64,000 nucleotides of DNA from Streptomyces sp. Alt3 (lineage in GTDB: Bacteria > Actinomycetota > Actinomycetes > Streptomycetales > Streptomycetaceae), in the NCBI RefSeq assembly GCF_030719215.1, contig NZ_CP120983.1:7874001-7938000 (forward strand), given 5' to 3'. Each line of letters opens with the position of its first letter. Position 1 is the first letter of the stretch. The translations under genes and the position numbers were made by a program. This document shows positions 44,314-52,422 of the stretch, one piece after another. The notes under the pieces were generated by a model that was given only the letters and a program-made list of their open reading frames with translations, made no database searches and was not told where the DNA came from.

Positions 44314-45582
44314 TCACATCCGGCCGATGGCGGCCTCGGCGAGACGGCCGAGCTCCGCGATGGCGTCCTTCGCGGACTGATCTCCGACGATCGCGGGCTC
44401 CAGCGTCGGCTTGATCTTTTCCCGGATCTCCATCCAGGCCGCCGTGCCGCCCTCGGAGACGGCATGCTCGAGGTTCTGGAGGGAGAGATCGACGAACTGG
44501 TTCTCCTTGACGTATCCCGTGTCTTCGAGGTCGCGGAGCCCGGGCACCGAGCCGCGCTGCTCGGCCGCGCCGAGGACCGACTCGGGAGACGCGAGGTACT
44601 CGACGAGCGCACGGGCGGCGGCGGGGTGCTTGGAACGCGCCGCCTGGGTGACGAGCGTGCCGCCCTGGAGCATCGCGGGCCTGCGGTTGGCCAGGACGAA
44701 CGCACCGAGCTTGTCGCCCTCGATCAGCTCCGGGTTCTGCTCCTTGGTCTGGACCCACAGGGCACTGCTCGTCATCATCATCGATGCCTTGCCCGTCTGT
44801 ACGTTCGACGGCGTGCCGATGTCCGTCTTCTTCGAGTAGTCCGCCGAGCCGTCCTTCACCAGGTCCTTGAAGAACTGCAGGGCCTCGACGCCGCGTGCGT
44901 CCGTGAACAGCACCTTCTTGCCGTCCGAGCTGAACAGCTGACCGCCGTTGGCGAAGAGGAAGGTCTCCCAGCACTGGCGCAGCTCGATGGAGAACGGGTC
45001 GAAGCCGACGCGGCCGTTCCTGGTCAGCTGCTTCGCGACGGCCCGCAGCTCCGCCCAGTTGGCCGGGGTCTTCCTGATCCCGGCCTCCGCGAAGTGATCC
45101 TTGCGGTACACGACGATGCGGGTGTCGAGGACGACGGGCAGGGCATAGAGCTTGCCGTCGTAGCGCGACGGCTCCAGCACCCGCTTCTCGTAGTCGTGCG
45201 CGGTGGCTAGCTCCTCCGGGAGCTTGGCTATCGCCTTCTTCGCCGCGAACGGGGGGATCCAGCCGACGCCCATCATCAGGACGTCGGGCAGCAGCCCGCC
45301 CGCGAGACCGGTGGTGATCTTCTCGTTGAGCTGTGCATACGTGGTGTAGTCCACGTTCACCTTGACGTCCGGATACTTCTTCCGGAACCCGCCGAGGATC
45401 TCCTGCTCGAGCAGCGTCTTGCCGTTCGCACCCTCGTAGATCGGGGTGAGCAGAGTGATCTCGCCCTCGGCGGGGCCGTCGGCCGAGCCGGCGGACGACG
45501 CGCCGCCACCACAGCCGGCGAGAGCGGCCGTGGCAGTGCCCGCGCCGATCGCGGCGAGCACGGACCGTCTGTTGAGTTCCAT
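44314..45582 (-). CDS. carbohydrate ABC transporter solute-binding lipoprotein
   Basis: A 422-residue lipoprotein and first gene of the operon, from ATG 45582. The signal ends in the lipobox LAGC, and the RRSVLAAIG part suggests Tat export. The mature protein is a CUT1 (family 1) sugar-binding protein: GGFRKKYPDVKVNVDYTTYAQLNEKITTGLAGGLLPDVLMM and LYALPVVLDTRIVVYRKDHF. It captures oligosaccharides outside the membrane for the two permeases. Its promoter and candidate operators lie in the 225 bases facing the LacI gene. Confidence 0.93.
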   Translation of the reverse strand: MELNRRSVLAAIGAGTATAALAGCGGGASSAGSADGPAEGEITLLTPIYEGANGKTLLEQEILGGFRKKYPDVKVNVDYTTYAQLNEKITTGLAGGLLPDVLMMGVGWIPPFAAKKAIAKLPEELATAHDYEKRVLEPSRYDGKLYALPVVLDTRIVVYRKDHFAEAGIRKTPANWAELRAVAKQLTRNGRVGFDPFSIELRQCWETFLFANGGQLFSSDGKKVLFTDARGVEALQFFKDLVKDGSADYSKKTDIGTPSNVQTGKASMMMTSSALWVQTKEQNPELIEGDKLGAFVLANRRPAMLQGGTLVTQAARSKHPAAARALVEYLASPESVLGAAEQRGSVPGLRDLEDTGYVKENQFVDLSLQNLEHAVSEGGTAAWMEIREKIKPTLEPAIVGDQSAKDAIAELGRLAEAAIGRM

Positions 45583-45608
45583 GGGACACCCCTTTTGAGG
45601 TGGAGCGG

Positions 45609-45620
45609 TGGATCGATCCA
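45609..45620. promoter_or_regulatory. 12-base palindrome, candidate LacI-type operator
   Basis: TGGATCGATCCA is a perfect palindrome with the central CG usual for LacI-family sites, 27 bases upstream of the binding-protein start and therefore within the transcript leader. Confidence 0.45.
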
Positions 45621-45653
45621 GCAGTTGCGTCCCGGACATGGCTGGGAAGTGCT

Positions 45654-45668
45654 GGTAAATCGATGCAG
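45654..45668. promoter_or_regulatory. candidate LacI-type operator overlapping the transcription start
   Basis: GGTAAATCGATGCAG overlaps the predicted start point of the operon. The core TAAATCG recurs at 45759-45765 (TAAATCGGTACA) just before the LacI gene, so one regulator could control both directions. Confidence 0.45.
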
Positions 45669-45670
45669 TG

Positions 45671-45700
45671 ATGCTAAGAACGGCTTGAGAGTGGCGTCAA
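45671..45700 (-). promoter_or_regulatory. main-sigma-type promoter of the polysaccharide operon
   Basis: On the minus strand TTGACG (45700-45695) and TAGCAT (45676-45671) are 18 bases apart, close to the HrdB consensus. The predicted start, near 45664, falls inside the candidate operator. Confidence 0.65.
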
Positions 45701-45806
45701 CAGCTGATGCACAATATTTTTCAGGGACGTTAACGGGTGTACCGGTGGAGTGTGTTCAGTAAATCGGTACACTAACCTCGGCAGTGCGTTCCGAACCGGA
45801 GGTGGC

Positions 45807-46961
45807 ATGAGCGGGGTAACGATCCATCAGGTCGCGGAGGCCGCAGGGGTCTCCGCGAGCACGGTCTCCAACGTCCTCAACGGGCGTACCGACCGTATGC
45901 AGGCGGCCACCCTTGCCCGGGTGGAGCAGGCGATCGAGCAGCTCAACTACCGGCCCAACCGGGCGGCGCGCATGCTGCGCACCGGACGGATCAAGGTCAT
46001 AGGCCTGATCGTGCCCTCCGTCGCCAACCCCTTCTGGGGAGCGCTGGCCAGGGAGCTGGAGGCCATCGCGCTGGCCGAGGGGTACCACGTACTGCTCTGC
46101 AACAGCGAGCGCGATCCCGCCCGCGAGCTGAAGTACGGCGAGGAGCTGCTCGCCGACGGGGTGAGCGGGGTGGTTCTGTGCTCCTCGCTCCCCTCGCTCG
46201 ACCACATGACACCGCTGCTGAGCCGGGGACTCAAGATGGTCGCCTTCGACCGGACCGCACAGGCGGGCGACCCGTCGTCGCTGGCCAGCATCAGTGTGGA
46301 CAACGCGATGGGGGCGGAGCTGGCCACCCGGCACCTGATCGAACTGGGCCACCGGAAACTGGCCTTCGTCTCCGGCTCCGTGCACAGCGTGAACCGCCGC
46401 GAGCGGCTGCGTGGCTTCCGTTCGGCCCTGGAGGCGGCGGGACTCGATCCCGCCGGGGCGATCGTCTGGCCCGGAGCGGACACCACCGAGTTCGGGGACA
46501 AGGACGCGGCCGAACTCGGCCGGAACGCGGCCAGGGAGCTGCTCTCCCGGCCGGACCCGCCCACCGGCTTCGTCGCGATCAACGACATGTGCGCGATCGG
46601 GATCTGCCGGGGCGCCAGGGACGCGGGACGCGGCGCGGGCCGGGACGTCTCGGTGGTCGGCTTCGACGACATCCTGCTCGCCGACCTCTTCGAGCCACCA
46701 CTGACCACGGTCCGCCAGCCGCTCCCGGAGATGGCCGCGGAGACGTTCCAGCAGCTGCGCGCCCGGATCGACTCCGCCCCCGCGGCCGGGCGCTCCCTGC
46801 TGATCAGGCCCCGGCTCGTGGTGCGCGAATCGACGGCCCCCGTTCCGGGGGCGGCCTCGATTCCGGCGGGGGCTTCCGTGCCCGCCGCTGCCACCGTGCC
46901 GGCCACGTCCGCGGCCCCGGCGCTCGCCGCGACGGGAGCCGGGCGCCGCTCCGACGACTGA
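45807..46961 (+). CDS. LacI family transcriptional regulator of the polysaccharide operon
   Basis: A 384-residue regulator starting at ATG 45807 behind GGAGG. The helix-turn-helix is VTIHQVAEAAGVSASTVSNVLNGRTDRM (residues 4-31) with the hinge helix NYRPNRAARMLRTGR; the ligand-binding domain contains VIGLIVPSVANPFW, RHLIELGHRKLAFVSG and VSVVGFDDILLADLFEPPLTTVRQP. It is divergent from the transporter gene it most likely represses, with an imported sugar as inducer. The last 45 residues are an Ala/Pro-rich tail not seen in typical LacI proteins. Confidence 0.93.
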   Translation: MSGVTIHQVAEAAGVSASTVSNVLNGRTDRMQAATLARVEQAIEQLNYRPNRAARMLRTGRIKVIGLIVPSVANPFWGALARELEAIALAEGYHVLLCNSERDPARELKYGEELLADGVSGVVLCSSLPSLDHMTPLLSRGLKMVAFDRTAQAGDPSSLASISVDNAMGAELATRHLIELGHRKLAFVSGSVHSVNRRERLRGFRSALEAAGLDPAGAIVWPGADTTEFGDKDAAELGRNAARELLSRPDPPTGFVAINDMCAIGICRGARDAGRGAGRDVSVVGFDDILLADLFEPPLTTVRQPLPEMAAETFQQLRARIDSAPAAGRSLLIRPRLVVRESTAPVPGAASIPAGASVPAAATVPATSAAPALAATGAGRRSDD

Positions 46962-46972
46962 CGGACGGGCGA

Positions 46973-47009
46973 CGCCCCGCCCCGCCGTTCAGGACGACGG
47001 GGCGGGGCG
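46973..47009. terminator. bidirectional hairpin terminator
   Basis: GC-only 12-base arms (46973-46984 and 46998-47009), with a further three pairs across one mismatch, between the convergent lacI-type and xylanase genes. Confidence 0.75.
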
Positions 47010-47092
47010 CCGGGCAGGGGCGGGCCGGTGACCTGCGGACTCCGCCGGGTACCGACCGGGTCATTCCGGGCGGAGGGAACCGTGCGGGTGGT

Positions 47093-48466
47093 TCAGGAAG
47101 CGGTGCAGACGCCCACGACGGGTGCCGACGTACTGCCGTTCGTCTGGACGGTGAATCCGAAGGTGGTCGAGGCGCCGGCAGCCAGGGTGCCGTTCCAGGA
47201 ATGCCTGACCGTCATCACGTCGCCCGCCGTGGCGGGTGTGCCGTTCCAGACGGCGGAGACCTTCTGGGGCGACGGAACGGTCACCGGAACCGCCCATCCG
47301 GTGATGCCGGAACTGCCGGCCTTGACGGTCACCTGGCCGTTGTACCCACCGTTCCATGTCGAGGTCTGGGTGTACGTCGCCGTGCAGGCGCCGGTTCCGC
47401 CTCCGTCCCCGCCGCCGTCGGAACCGCCGAGCGCGGCGAGCACCGCGTCGTAGGCCGGCTTCTTGTTGTAGTCACCGTCGAAGAGCAGCGGGGTGCCGCT
47501 GCTGCGCCACGAGTACTTGTCCGTGACGCCCCAGACGGTGATGCCCGTGCACCGGGTGACCGCCAGGCAGGCGTCGACCACCTTGGTGTAGTTCGCCGCC
47601 TGGGCCGTACCCGAACCCTCGATGTCCAGTTCGGTGATCTGCACGTCGACACCGAGATCGGCGAACCGCTGCAGATTGGCCTGGAAGTCTGAGGGGACGG
47701 GCGAGTTGCTGTTGAAGTGCGACTGGAACCCCACGCAGTCGATGGGGACACCGCGCTGCCTGAAGTCCTTCACCATGTCGTAGACCGCGTTGCTCTTCGC
47801 GTTCCGACCGTCGGTGTTGTAGTCGTTGTAGCAGAGCTTGGCGTCTGCATCGACCGTACGAGCGGTCCGGAACGCCTCCTCGATGAAGCCGTTGCCGAGC
47901 TTGTCCTGGAACGGGGAGCTGCGCCGCGCCCCGCTGCTTCCGTCCTGGAAGGCCTCGTTCACCACGTCCCAGGAATGGATCTTGCCCTTGTAGTGGGTCA
48001 TCACCTGGGTGACGTGGTTGTTCATCGCCGAGCGGAGGTCGGTGGCGGCCAGACCACTCACCCAGTCGGGGAGCTGGGAGTGCCACACGAGGGTGTGGCC
48101 CCTGACCTTCATGCCCCTGCTCTGCGCGTGGCTGACGATCTGGTCCGCCGCCGAGAAGCTGAACGAGCCGCGGGAGCTCTCGACCGCGTCCCATTTCATC
48201 TCGTTCTCGGGTGTGACCGAGTCGAACTGGGCGTCCAGTGTGGATGCGTACGCCGCTTCACCGAGGTGGTTCGCGGCGACAGCCGTGCCGAAGTAGCGAC
48301 CCTTGGCTGCCGCGGCGTCACCGAGGGCGCCGACCGCCTGCGCGTTGCCCGCGAGTGCCACGACACCTGCCGCGGCGAGGACACCCGCGGTGACGAGGGA
48401 CAGAGCGCGTCGGGTGCGGGTCTGCGGACGCGGGCGGGCGCGGCCGCCCGGGGGATTCTGGGCCAT
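47093..48466 (-). CDS. secreted endo-1,4-beta-xylanase, GH10 with CBM2
   Basis: A 457-residue secreted xylanase. The signal peptide includes TRTRRALSLVTAG and ends near AQA (residue 44). The GH10 barrel (about 46-348) has acid/base Glu171 in WDVVNEAF and nucleophile Glu279 in ITELDIEG. A Gly/Ser/Asp linker (348-359) leads to a cellulose-binding CBM2 (360-457, CTATYTQTSTWNGGYNGQV, single Cys at each end forming a disulfide). It cuts xylan chains held on cellulose. ATG 48466 or the adjacent GTG 48469 may be used. It is not part of the LacI-controlled operon. Confidence 0.95.
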   Translation of the reverse strand: MAQNPPGGRARPRPQTRTRRALSLVTAGVLAAAGVVALAGNAQAVGALGDAAAAKGRYFGTAVAANHLGEAAYASTLDAQFDSVTPENEMKWDAVESSRGSFSFSAADQIVSHAQSRGMKVRGHTLVWHSQLPDWVSGLAATDLRSAMNNHVTQVMTHYKGKIHSWDVVNEAFQDGSSGARRSSPFQDKLGNGFIEEAFRTARTVDADAKLCYNDYNTDGRNAKSNAVYDMVKDFRQRGVPIDCVGFQSHFNSNSPVPSDFQANLQRFADLGVDVQITELDIEGSGTAQAANYTKVVDACLAVTRCTGITVWGVTDKYSWRSSGTPLLFDGDYNKKPAYDAVLAALGGSDGGGDGGGTGACTATYTQTSTWNGGYNGQVTVKAGSSGITGWAVPVTVPSPQKVSAVWNGTPATAGDVMTVRHSWNGTLAAGASTTFGFTVQTNGSTSAPVVGVCTAS

Positions 48467-48626
48467 CACGATTCCAGCCTCTTCTTCCGGTTGCCGGGCG
48501 GTTCGAACGAGGCGCCCGTGCGGGGGATTCGGACCGTTCGAGGTGCTGTGCAGCGCTCGGCGGACGCACCGGGAGGGCGTACCTGCCGACGGGAGGACGA
48601 GCTGTGGAACAAGGGGAGTGAGGGAG

Positions 48627-48655
48627 AGTATGCGCTCAGCGGGAAGTCGCGTCAA
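48627..48655 (-). promoter_or_regulatory. xylanase promoter
   Basis: Minus-strand TTGACG (48655-48650), 17-base spacer, CATACT (48632-48627). The leader would be about 150 bases. A palindrome GAAATATTTC (48668-48677) sits 13 bases upstream of the -35. Confidence 0.55.
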
Positions 48656-48817
48656 CGCGGTGTTTCCGAAATATTTCCGAGCCAACTGCCGCTCATTTGA
48701 GGCCAGTTACCCATATTGCCTGATGAAGCGATGATTGTGCCCAGGCATTCCGGGCCGGATCTCCGAGGGCTCCCGTGGCAAGGCTTGGTCGTGGCGAGGT
48801 CGGACCGATTGGCTGGG

Positions 48818-48828
48818 CGAAAGTTTCG
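48818..48828 (-). promoter_or_regulatory. CGAAACTTTCG palindromic element upstream of the xylanase
   Basis: The minus strand reads CGAAACTTTCG, an inverted repeat around one base. It resembles the CGAAA/TTTCG elements I recall from actinomycete xylanase upstream regions. It lies about 350 bases before the xylanase start, in a 518-base gene-free stretch (48467-48984) where I found no other feature besides the promoter and the 48668 palindrome. Confidence 0.45.
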
Positions 48829-48984
48829 AAACGCTCCGGACGGGTCTGTCGAGGCCCTGTTCCGGGGGCGGCCAGGCACCCTTCGGACGGGAGGGCGCGG
48901 ACCGCCGCAGAGGTCCGCGCCGCCTGTCAAGCTGCCCGTCACTCCGCCAGTCGCCCGGCCTGTCCAGCCGCGGCGTGCGCGACC

Positions 48985-49638
48985 TCAGCCGCCGATGAGC
49001 GAGAGGCCGAGGACCACCCCGGCGGAGACCGTCACCCTGCCGGGCGTGAGGTCGCCTTCACCGCCACCGCTGTGGTGACTGCTGTGGCTGCGGTAGCTCT
49101 GCATCTGTTCGGCGTCGACATCCTTGATATGGATCACGGGTCCGAGGTGCACCCCGGCCGCCTCCGCGTACAGGGCGGCCTTCTCCCGGGCCGCGGCCAC
49201 GGCCGCCGTACGGGCACGGGCGCGCAGTTCCCTCTTCGTGCGCACGTCGAACTCGACGCCCTTCACCTCGTTGGCCCCGGCGTCCACGACGTCGACGAGT
49301 ACCGTCTCCAGGATGTCCAGCTCACGCAGTTCGATCACGAAGGACGCGGTGCACTCGTAACCCAGGAACGTGCGGTCGTTGCCGTAGCTCCACTGGGACG
49401 ACAGGTTCAGCCTCGATGTGGACACGGCGGTCTCCGGCACCCCGTGCCCGCGCAGTACCTCCCGGATCCGGTTCACCCCGGTCCGGGTGGCGGCGAACGC
49501 CTCGCCCGGCTTGTTCTTCGTCTGGGATATCGCGACGCGGAGGCGTGCCAGGTCGGGCGCGGCATGCACACTCGCCGCTCCGAACACCGACACGCCCCAC
49601 GGGCTGTCTATGGACTGGGTTCCGTTCATGCCGGTCAT
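48985..49638 (-). CDS. SIMPL domain (DUF541) protein
   Basis: A 217-residue protein; starts at ATG 49638 or 49629 are equally possible. The SIMPL pattern is clear: GVSVFGAASVHAAPDLARLRVAI, TRTGVNRIREVLRGHGVPETAVSTSRLNLSSQW, GYECTASFVIELRELDILETVL and ARTAAVAAAREKAALYAEAAGVHLG. Family members include BP26/OmpR-like periplasmic proteins and mouse SIMPL; bacterial function is unclear. No export signal is seen, so this one may be cytoplasmic. It lies 18 bases after the serine hydrolase gene and is probably co-transcribed. Confidence 0.85.
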   Translation of the reverse strand: MTGMNGTQSIDSPWGVSVFGAASVHAAPDLARLRVAISQTKNKPGEAFAATRTGVNRIREVLRGHGVPETAVSTSRLNLSSQWSYGNDRTFLGYECTASFVIELRELDILETVLVDVVDAGANEVKGVEFDVRTKRELRARARTAAVAAAREKAALYAEAAGVHLGPVIHIKDVDAEQMQSYRSHSSHHSGGGEGDLTPGRVTVSAGVVLGLSLIGG

Positions 49639-49656
49639 CCAACCAGCCGGATCCGC

Positions 49657-51531
49657 TCAATCGGGGGAAACGGTCCAGCCCGTCGCCTCGATGCGCCCGG
49701 CGTCGCCGGCCCTGTTGCCGTCGAAGAGTGTCCTCCCGCCGTCCTGGACCCGGACGTCGTCCACGTAGGCACCGCGCCCGACGTACAACTGATCGGTGGC
49801 GTACCGCCATCGGAGCCGGACCTCCTTGCCCCGCCAGATGTGCAGATCGGCCTCGATCCGGTGCCACACGCGCCCGGACCAGCCGGAGACCGAGCCGTCC
49901 GGATGCGGCAGTGGCGCCCCGGGCCGGCCCTCCTGTTCCGGCGCGGAGGTGAAGGCGACGGGCTGCCATGTCGCCCCGGAGTCCGACGAGGCCTCCAGCC
50001 GGAGTACGTCCGAAGCCGGCTCGGTGTCCCACCAGAGGGCGCAGGTGAAGGTCGTGCGAGCGGCGGCCGGGCGGAGTGCGGGCAGCGCGAGTGTCGCGGT
50101 GGTGGCGTTCGCCATGCCGGAGAACCAGGCGGTGCGCCCCCGGGCCGGGCGGACCGGTACCGCGCGTGCCATCCGGTTGGCCGCCGCGACTCGCGGAGCA
50201 CTGCCCGAACGCCAGGTGCGCACCGGATGGACGGAGTTGCCCAGCACGATCAGGAACGAGTCGGTCGTCGGGTCGAGGACCAGGCTCGTGCCGGTGAAGC
50301 CCGTGTGTCCCGCCGTGCGCGGTGTGGCCATCGCCCCCATGTACCAGTGCTGGTAGAGCTCGAAGCCCAGCCCGTGCTCATCGCCGGGGAACGCGGTGTT
50401 GAAGTCGGTGAACAGGAGTTCCACGGACTCCTCGGACAGGATCCGGGACCTGCCGTAGACGCCCCCGTTGAGCAGTGTCCGGGCCAGCACGGCCAGATCC
50501 CAGGCACACGAGAAGACACCCGCGTGGCCGGCCACCCCGCCCAGGCTGTACGCGTTCTCGTCGTGGACCTCACCCCAGACCAGCCCCCGCTCCAGCCCCG
50601 ACCAGGGCAGCCGGGCGTCCTCGGTCGCCGCGATCTTCGGCTTCCACGAGGCGGGCGGGTTGTACCGGGTGCGGCGCATCCCGAGCGGAGCGGTGATCTC
50701 CTCGCGGAGCAGGGCGTCCTGGGTGCGGCCGGTGATCTTCTCCAGGATCAGCTGCAGCGAGATCAGGTTGAGGTCGGAGTAGAGGTACTTCGTGCCGGGA
50801 GCCGAGGCCGGGACCTCGCCCCAGAGCAGCCGCAGCTTCCCCTCACGGGTCGGCTCCTTGTAGAGCGGGATCCAGGACCGGAAACCGGACGTGTGGGTGA
50901 GCAGCTGACGTACCGTGACGTCCTGCTTGCCGCCCCCGCCGAACTCGGGGAGGTACGAGACGACCGGCGCCTCCAGCTCCAGCGTGCCCCGCTCGATCTG
51001 CTGCACGGCGAGGATCGAGGTGAACAGCTTGGACACCGAGGCCAGGTCGAAGACGGTGTCCTCGGCCATCGCGATCTGCTGGTCCGGTGGAAGTTCGACC
51101 CCCGAGTCGGTCGTCTCGTCGTACGACGCGTAGCGCACCGCCTGCCCGATCGGCCGGTGCAGAGCCACCGTGCCGCCCCGCCCCGCGAGCAGGACGGCGC
51201 CCGCGTACCAGGGGTGAGCGGGGGAGTCGGCGAGGTACTTCTCCGCGTCGGCGACGAGCAGGTCGAGCTGGTCCGGCAGCAGCCCGGCACGTTCGGCCGG
51301 TCCGCGACGCAGTGTCGGTCCGCCCCGCCCTGGTCCCATACCCGTCCCGGTTCCCGATGCCGCGCCCGGAGCTCCGCCGCCCGGCGACCCCGTACCCCGC
51401 TCGACGCCGGCCGCCGCTCCGGCGGCCCCCGCGAAGGGGATCGGCGCGAGGGCGAGTGCTCCGCCCAGCGCCAGTATCCCGCCGCTCAGCCCCCGACGGC
51501 TCATTCCCCGTTCCGACACGTCACCGGCCAT
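49657..51531 (-). CDS. exported serine hydrolase (beta-lactamase/class C type) with C-terminal beta-sandwich
   Basis: A 624-residue exported protein from ATG 51531. Residues 1-42 are a Tat-like signal (MSRRGLSGGILALGG), then a Gly-rich spacer. The penicillin-binding-protein fold has Ser165-x-x-Lys168 in ASVSKLFT, Tyr-x-Asn in YLYSDLNLIS and HTGFTG replacing KTG. Residues about 445-624 form a beta-sandwich like those in secreted peptidases (TTFTCALWWDTEPASDVLRLEASSD, VRLRWRYATDQLYVGRGAYVDDVRVQDGG). Similar proteins are annotated esterases, peptidases or amidases acting on cell-wall material. CGAAA/TTTCG palindromes precede it. Confidence 0.87.
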   Translation of the reverse strand: MAGDVSERGMSRRGLSGGILALGGALALAPIPFAGAAGAAAGVERGTGSPGGGAPGAASGTGTGMGPGRGGPTLRRGPAERAGLLPDQLDLLVADAEKYLADSPAHPWYAGAVLLAGRGGTVALHRPIGQAVRYASYDETTDSGVELPPDQQIAMAEDTVFDLASVSKLFTSILAVQQIERGTLELEAPVVSYLPEFGGGGKQDVTVRQLLTHTSGFRSWIPLYKEPTREGKLRLLWGEVPASAPGTKYLYSDLNLISLQLILEKITGRTQDALLREEITAPLGMRRTRYNPPASWKPKIAATEDARLPWSGLERGLVWGEVHDENAYSLGGVAGHAGVFSCAWDLAVLARTLLNGGVYGRSRILSEESVELLFTDFNTAFPGDEHGLGFELYQHWYMGAMATPRTAGHTGFTGTSLVLDPTTDSFLIVLGNSVHPVRTWRSGSAPRVAAANRMARAVPVRPARGRTAWFSGMANATTATLALPALRPAAARTTFTCALWWDTEPASDVLRLEASSDSGATWQPVAFTSAPEQEGRPGAPLPHPDGSVSGWSGRVWHRIEADLHIWRGKEVRLRWRYATDQLYVGRGAYVDDVRVQDGGRTLFDGNRAGDAGRIEATGWTVSPD

Positions 51532-51567
51532 CCGGAATCCCTTCCCCTCACGTCGAAAGCGCCTGCG

Positions 51568-51590
51568 CGAAAATAACTTTCGAAACTTCG
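51568..51590. promoter_or_regulatory. CGAAA/TTTCG inverted repeats upstream of the serine hydrolase
   Basis: CGAAA-N5-TTTCG (51568-51582) overlaps the perfect palindrome TTTCGAAA (51578-51585) and CGAAACTTCG (51581-51590). They lie 37-59 bases before the serine hydrolase start and resemble the element at 48818, suggesting one regulator for the xylanase and this gene. Confidence 0.45.
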
Positions 51591-51650
51591 TACGGTGATG
51601 AAACTTCCTGCCGAAGGAGAGGTTACTGTCACCGCAGCCGCCCGTGGGGC

Positions 51651-51716
51651 CCCTGGTGACACAAAGAAATTGACGACTCGTCAGTTATTTCTTCGCCGGA
51701 CGGCAGCTGTCCGGCG
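51651..51716. other. cluster of nested inverted repeats in a divergent gap
   Basis: TGACGACTCGTCA (51671-51683) is palindromic and flanked by AAGAAAT and ATTTCTT; it is followed by CGCCGGAC (51694-51701) and its complement (51709-51716). The location, between two divergent genes, is unusual for terminators; operators or a structured leader are alternatives. The rest of the 300-base gap has no gene. Confidence 0.4.
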
Positions 51717-51832
51717 GTCACGTCGGGCTGATGACGACTGCCGAGTGGAACCGGCCCGTGCCTGTGGCAGGGCGCCGGGGATCGCCCCGAGCCGGGCGGT
51801 CACCGTCGTGCGCGGTCCGGCATGATGCCCGG

Positions 51833-52267
51833 ATGAGCGTCATCGTCGAGTTCTTCACGGCTCCGGACGACGCGTCAGCGGCTCTGGCCCTTCGGACCGG
51901 TCCGCGGCGCGCATTCGAGTCTGTCTCCTTCGGCAACTTCGACCCCGAGGAAGCCGTTGTCGAGTGGCAGTGTCTTCTTGCCGGTGGCAGCTTCGACGAT
52001 CTCGTCGACGCCGGTGAGCCTCGTCCCGTCGCCGGCCAGGACGACGACGGGTGTCTCGTCTTCGCGATCTCGCCCGGCCTGGCCGCAGCGCTCGCCGAGG
52101 CCGGAGGATCCGAGTTGGAGGATGCCGCTGTCGCGTGGTCCTCGCAGCGCGCGGCGGACGGAGAGGTCATCGGTACGGACATCGCATCCGTGATCCTCGG
52201 TGATCTGGCTGTGCTCGCCCGCAGCGCCCGACGCCAGGGTCAGGAGGTCTACTGCTGGGTCGCGTAG
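51833..52267 (+). CDS. conserved hypothetical protein, possibly from a leaderless transcript
   Basis: A 144-residue soluble protein. ATG 51833 gives MSVIVEFFTAPDDASAA; CATGAT seven bases upstream of the ATG may be a -10 box, and no ribosome site exists. The protein is acidic, with FDDLVDAG, LVFAISPGLAAALAEAGG and a C-terminal helix ILGDLAVLARSARRQGQEVYCWVA. This layout is common among Streptomyces proteins of unknown function that precede nothing conserved. I do not recognise a catalytic motif. Confidence 0.68.
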   Translation: MSVIVEFFTAPDDASAALALRTGPRRAFESVSFGNFDPEEAVVEWQCLLAGGSFDDLVDAGEPRPVAGQDDDGCLVFAISPGLAAALAEAGGSELEDAAVAWSSQRAADGEVIGTDIASVILGDLAVLARSARRQGQEVYCWVA

Positions 52268-52422
52268 GGGGACGTTCCGGCACAGCGACGGACCAGGTGC
52301 CCGAACAGGCTCGACGGGCCGGCCCCCAGCGCGGACCGCCGGACCCGCCGGCCGGGCAGGGTGTCCCGACACAGGTGTTCCGGGCCCTTGACCCGTGACC
52401 ACCCGCCGCACAGGATCACGCC

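Noticed and set aside
47093..48466. Xylanase as part of the LacI-controlled polysaccharide operon
   Set aside because: It is convergent with the LacI gene, separated by a terminator, and has its own promoter and different palindromes.
48775..51576. A 933-codon open frame on the plus strand, opposite the serine hydrolase and SIMPL genes
   Set aside because: It is antisense to two genes with clear domains, its translation is low-complexity Arg/Gly/Val-rich, and long antisense frames are expected in DNA with G/C-rich third positions.
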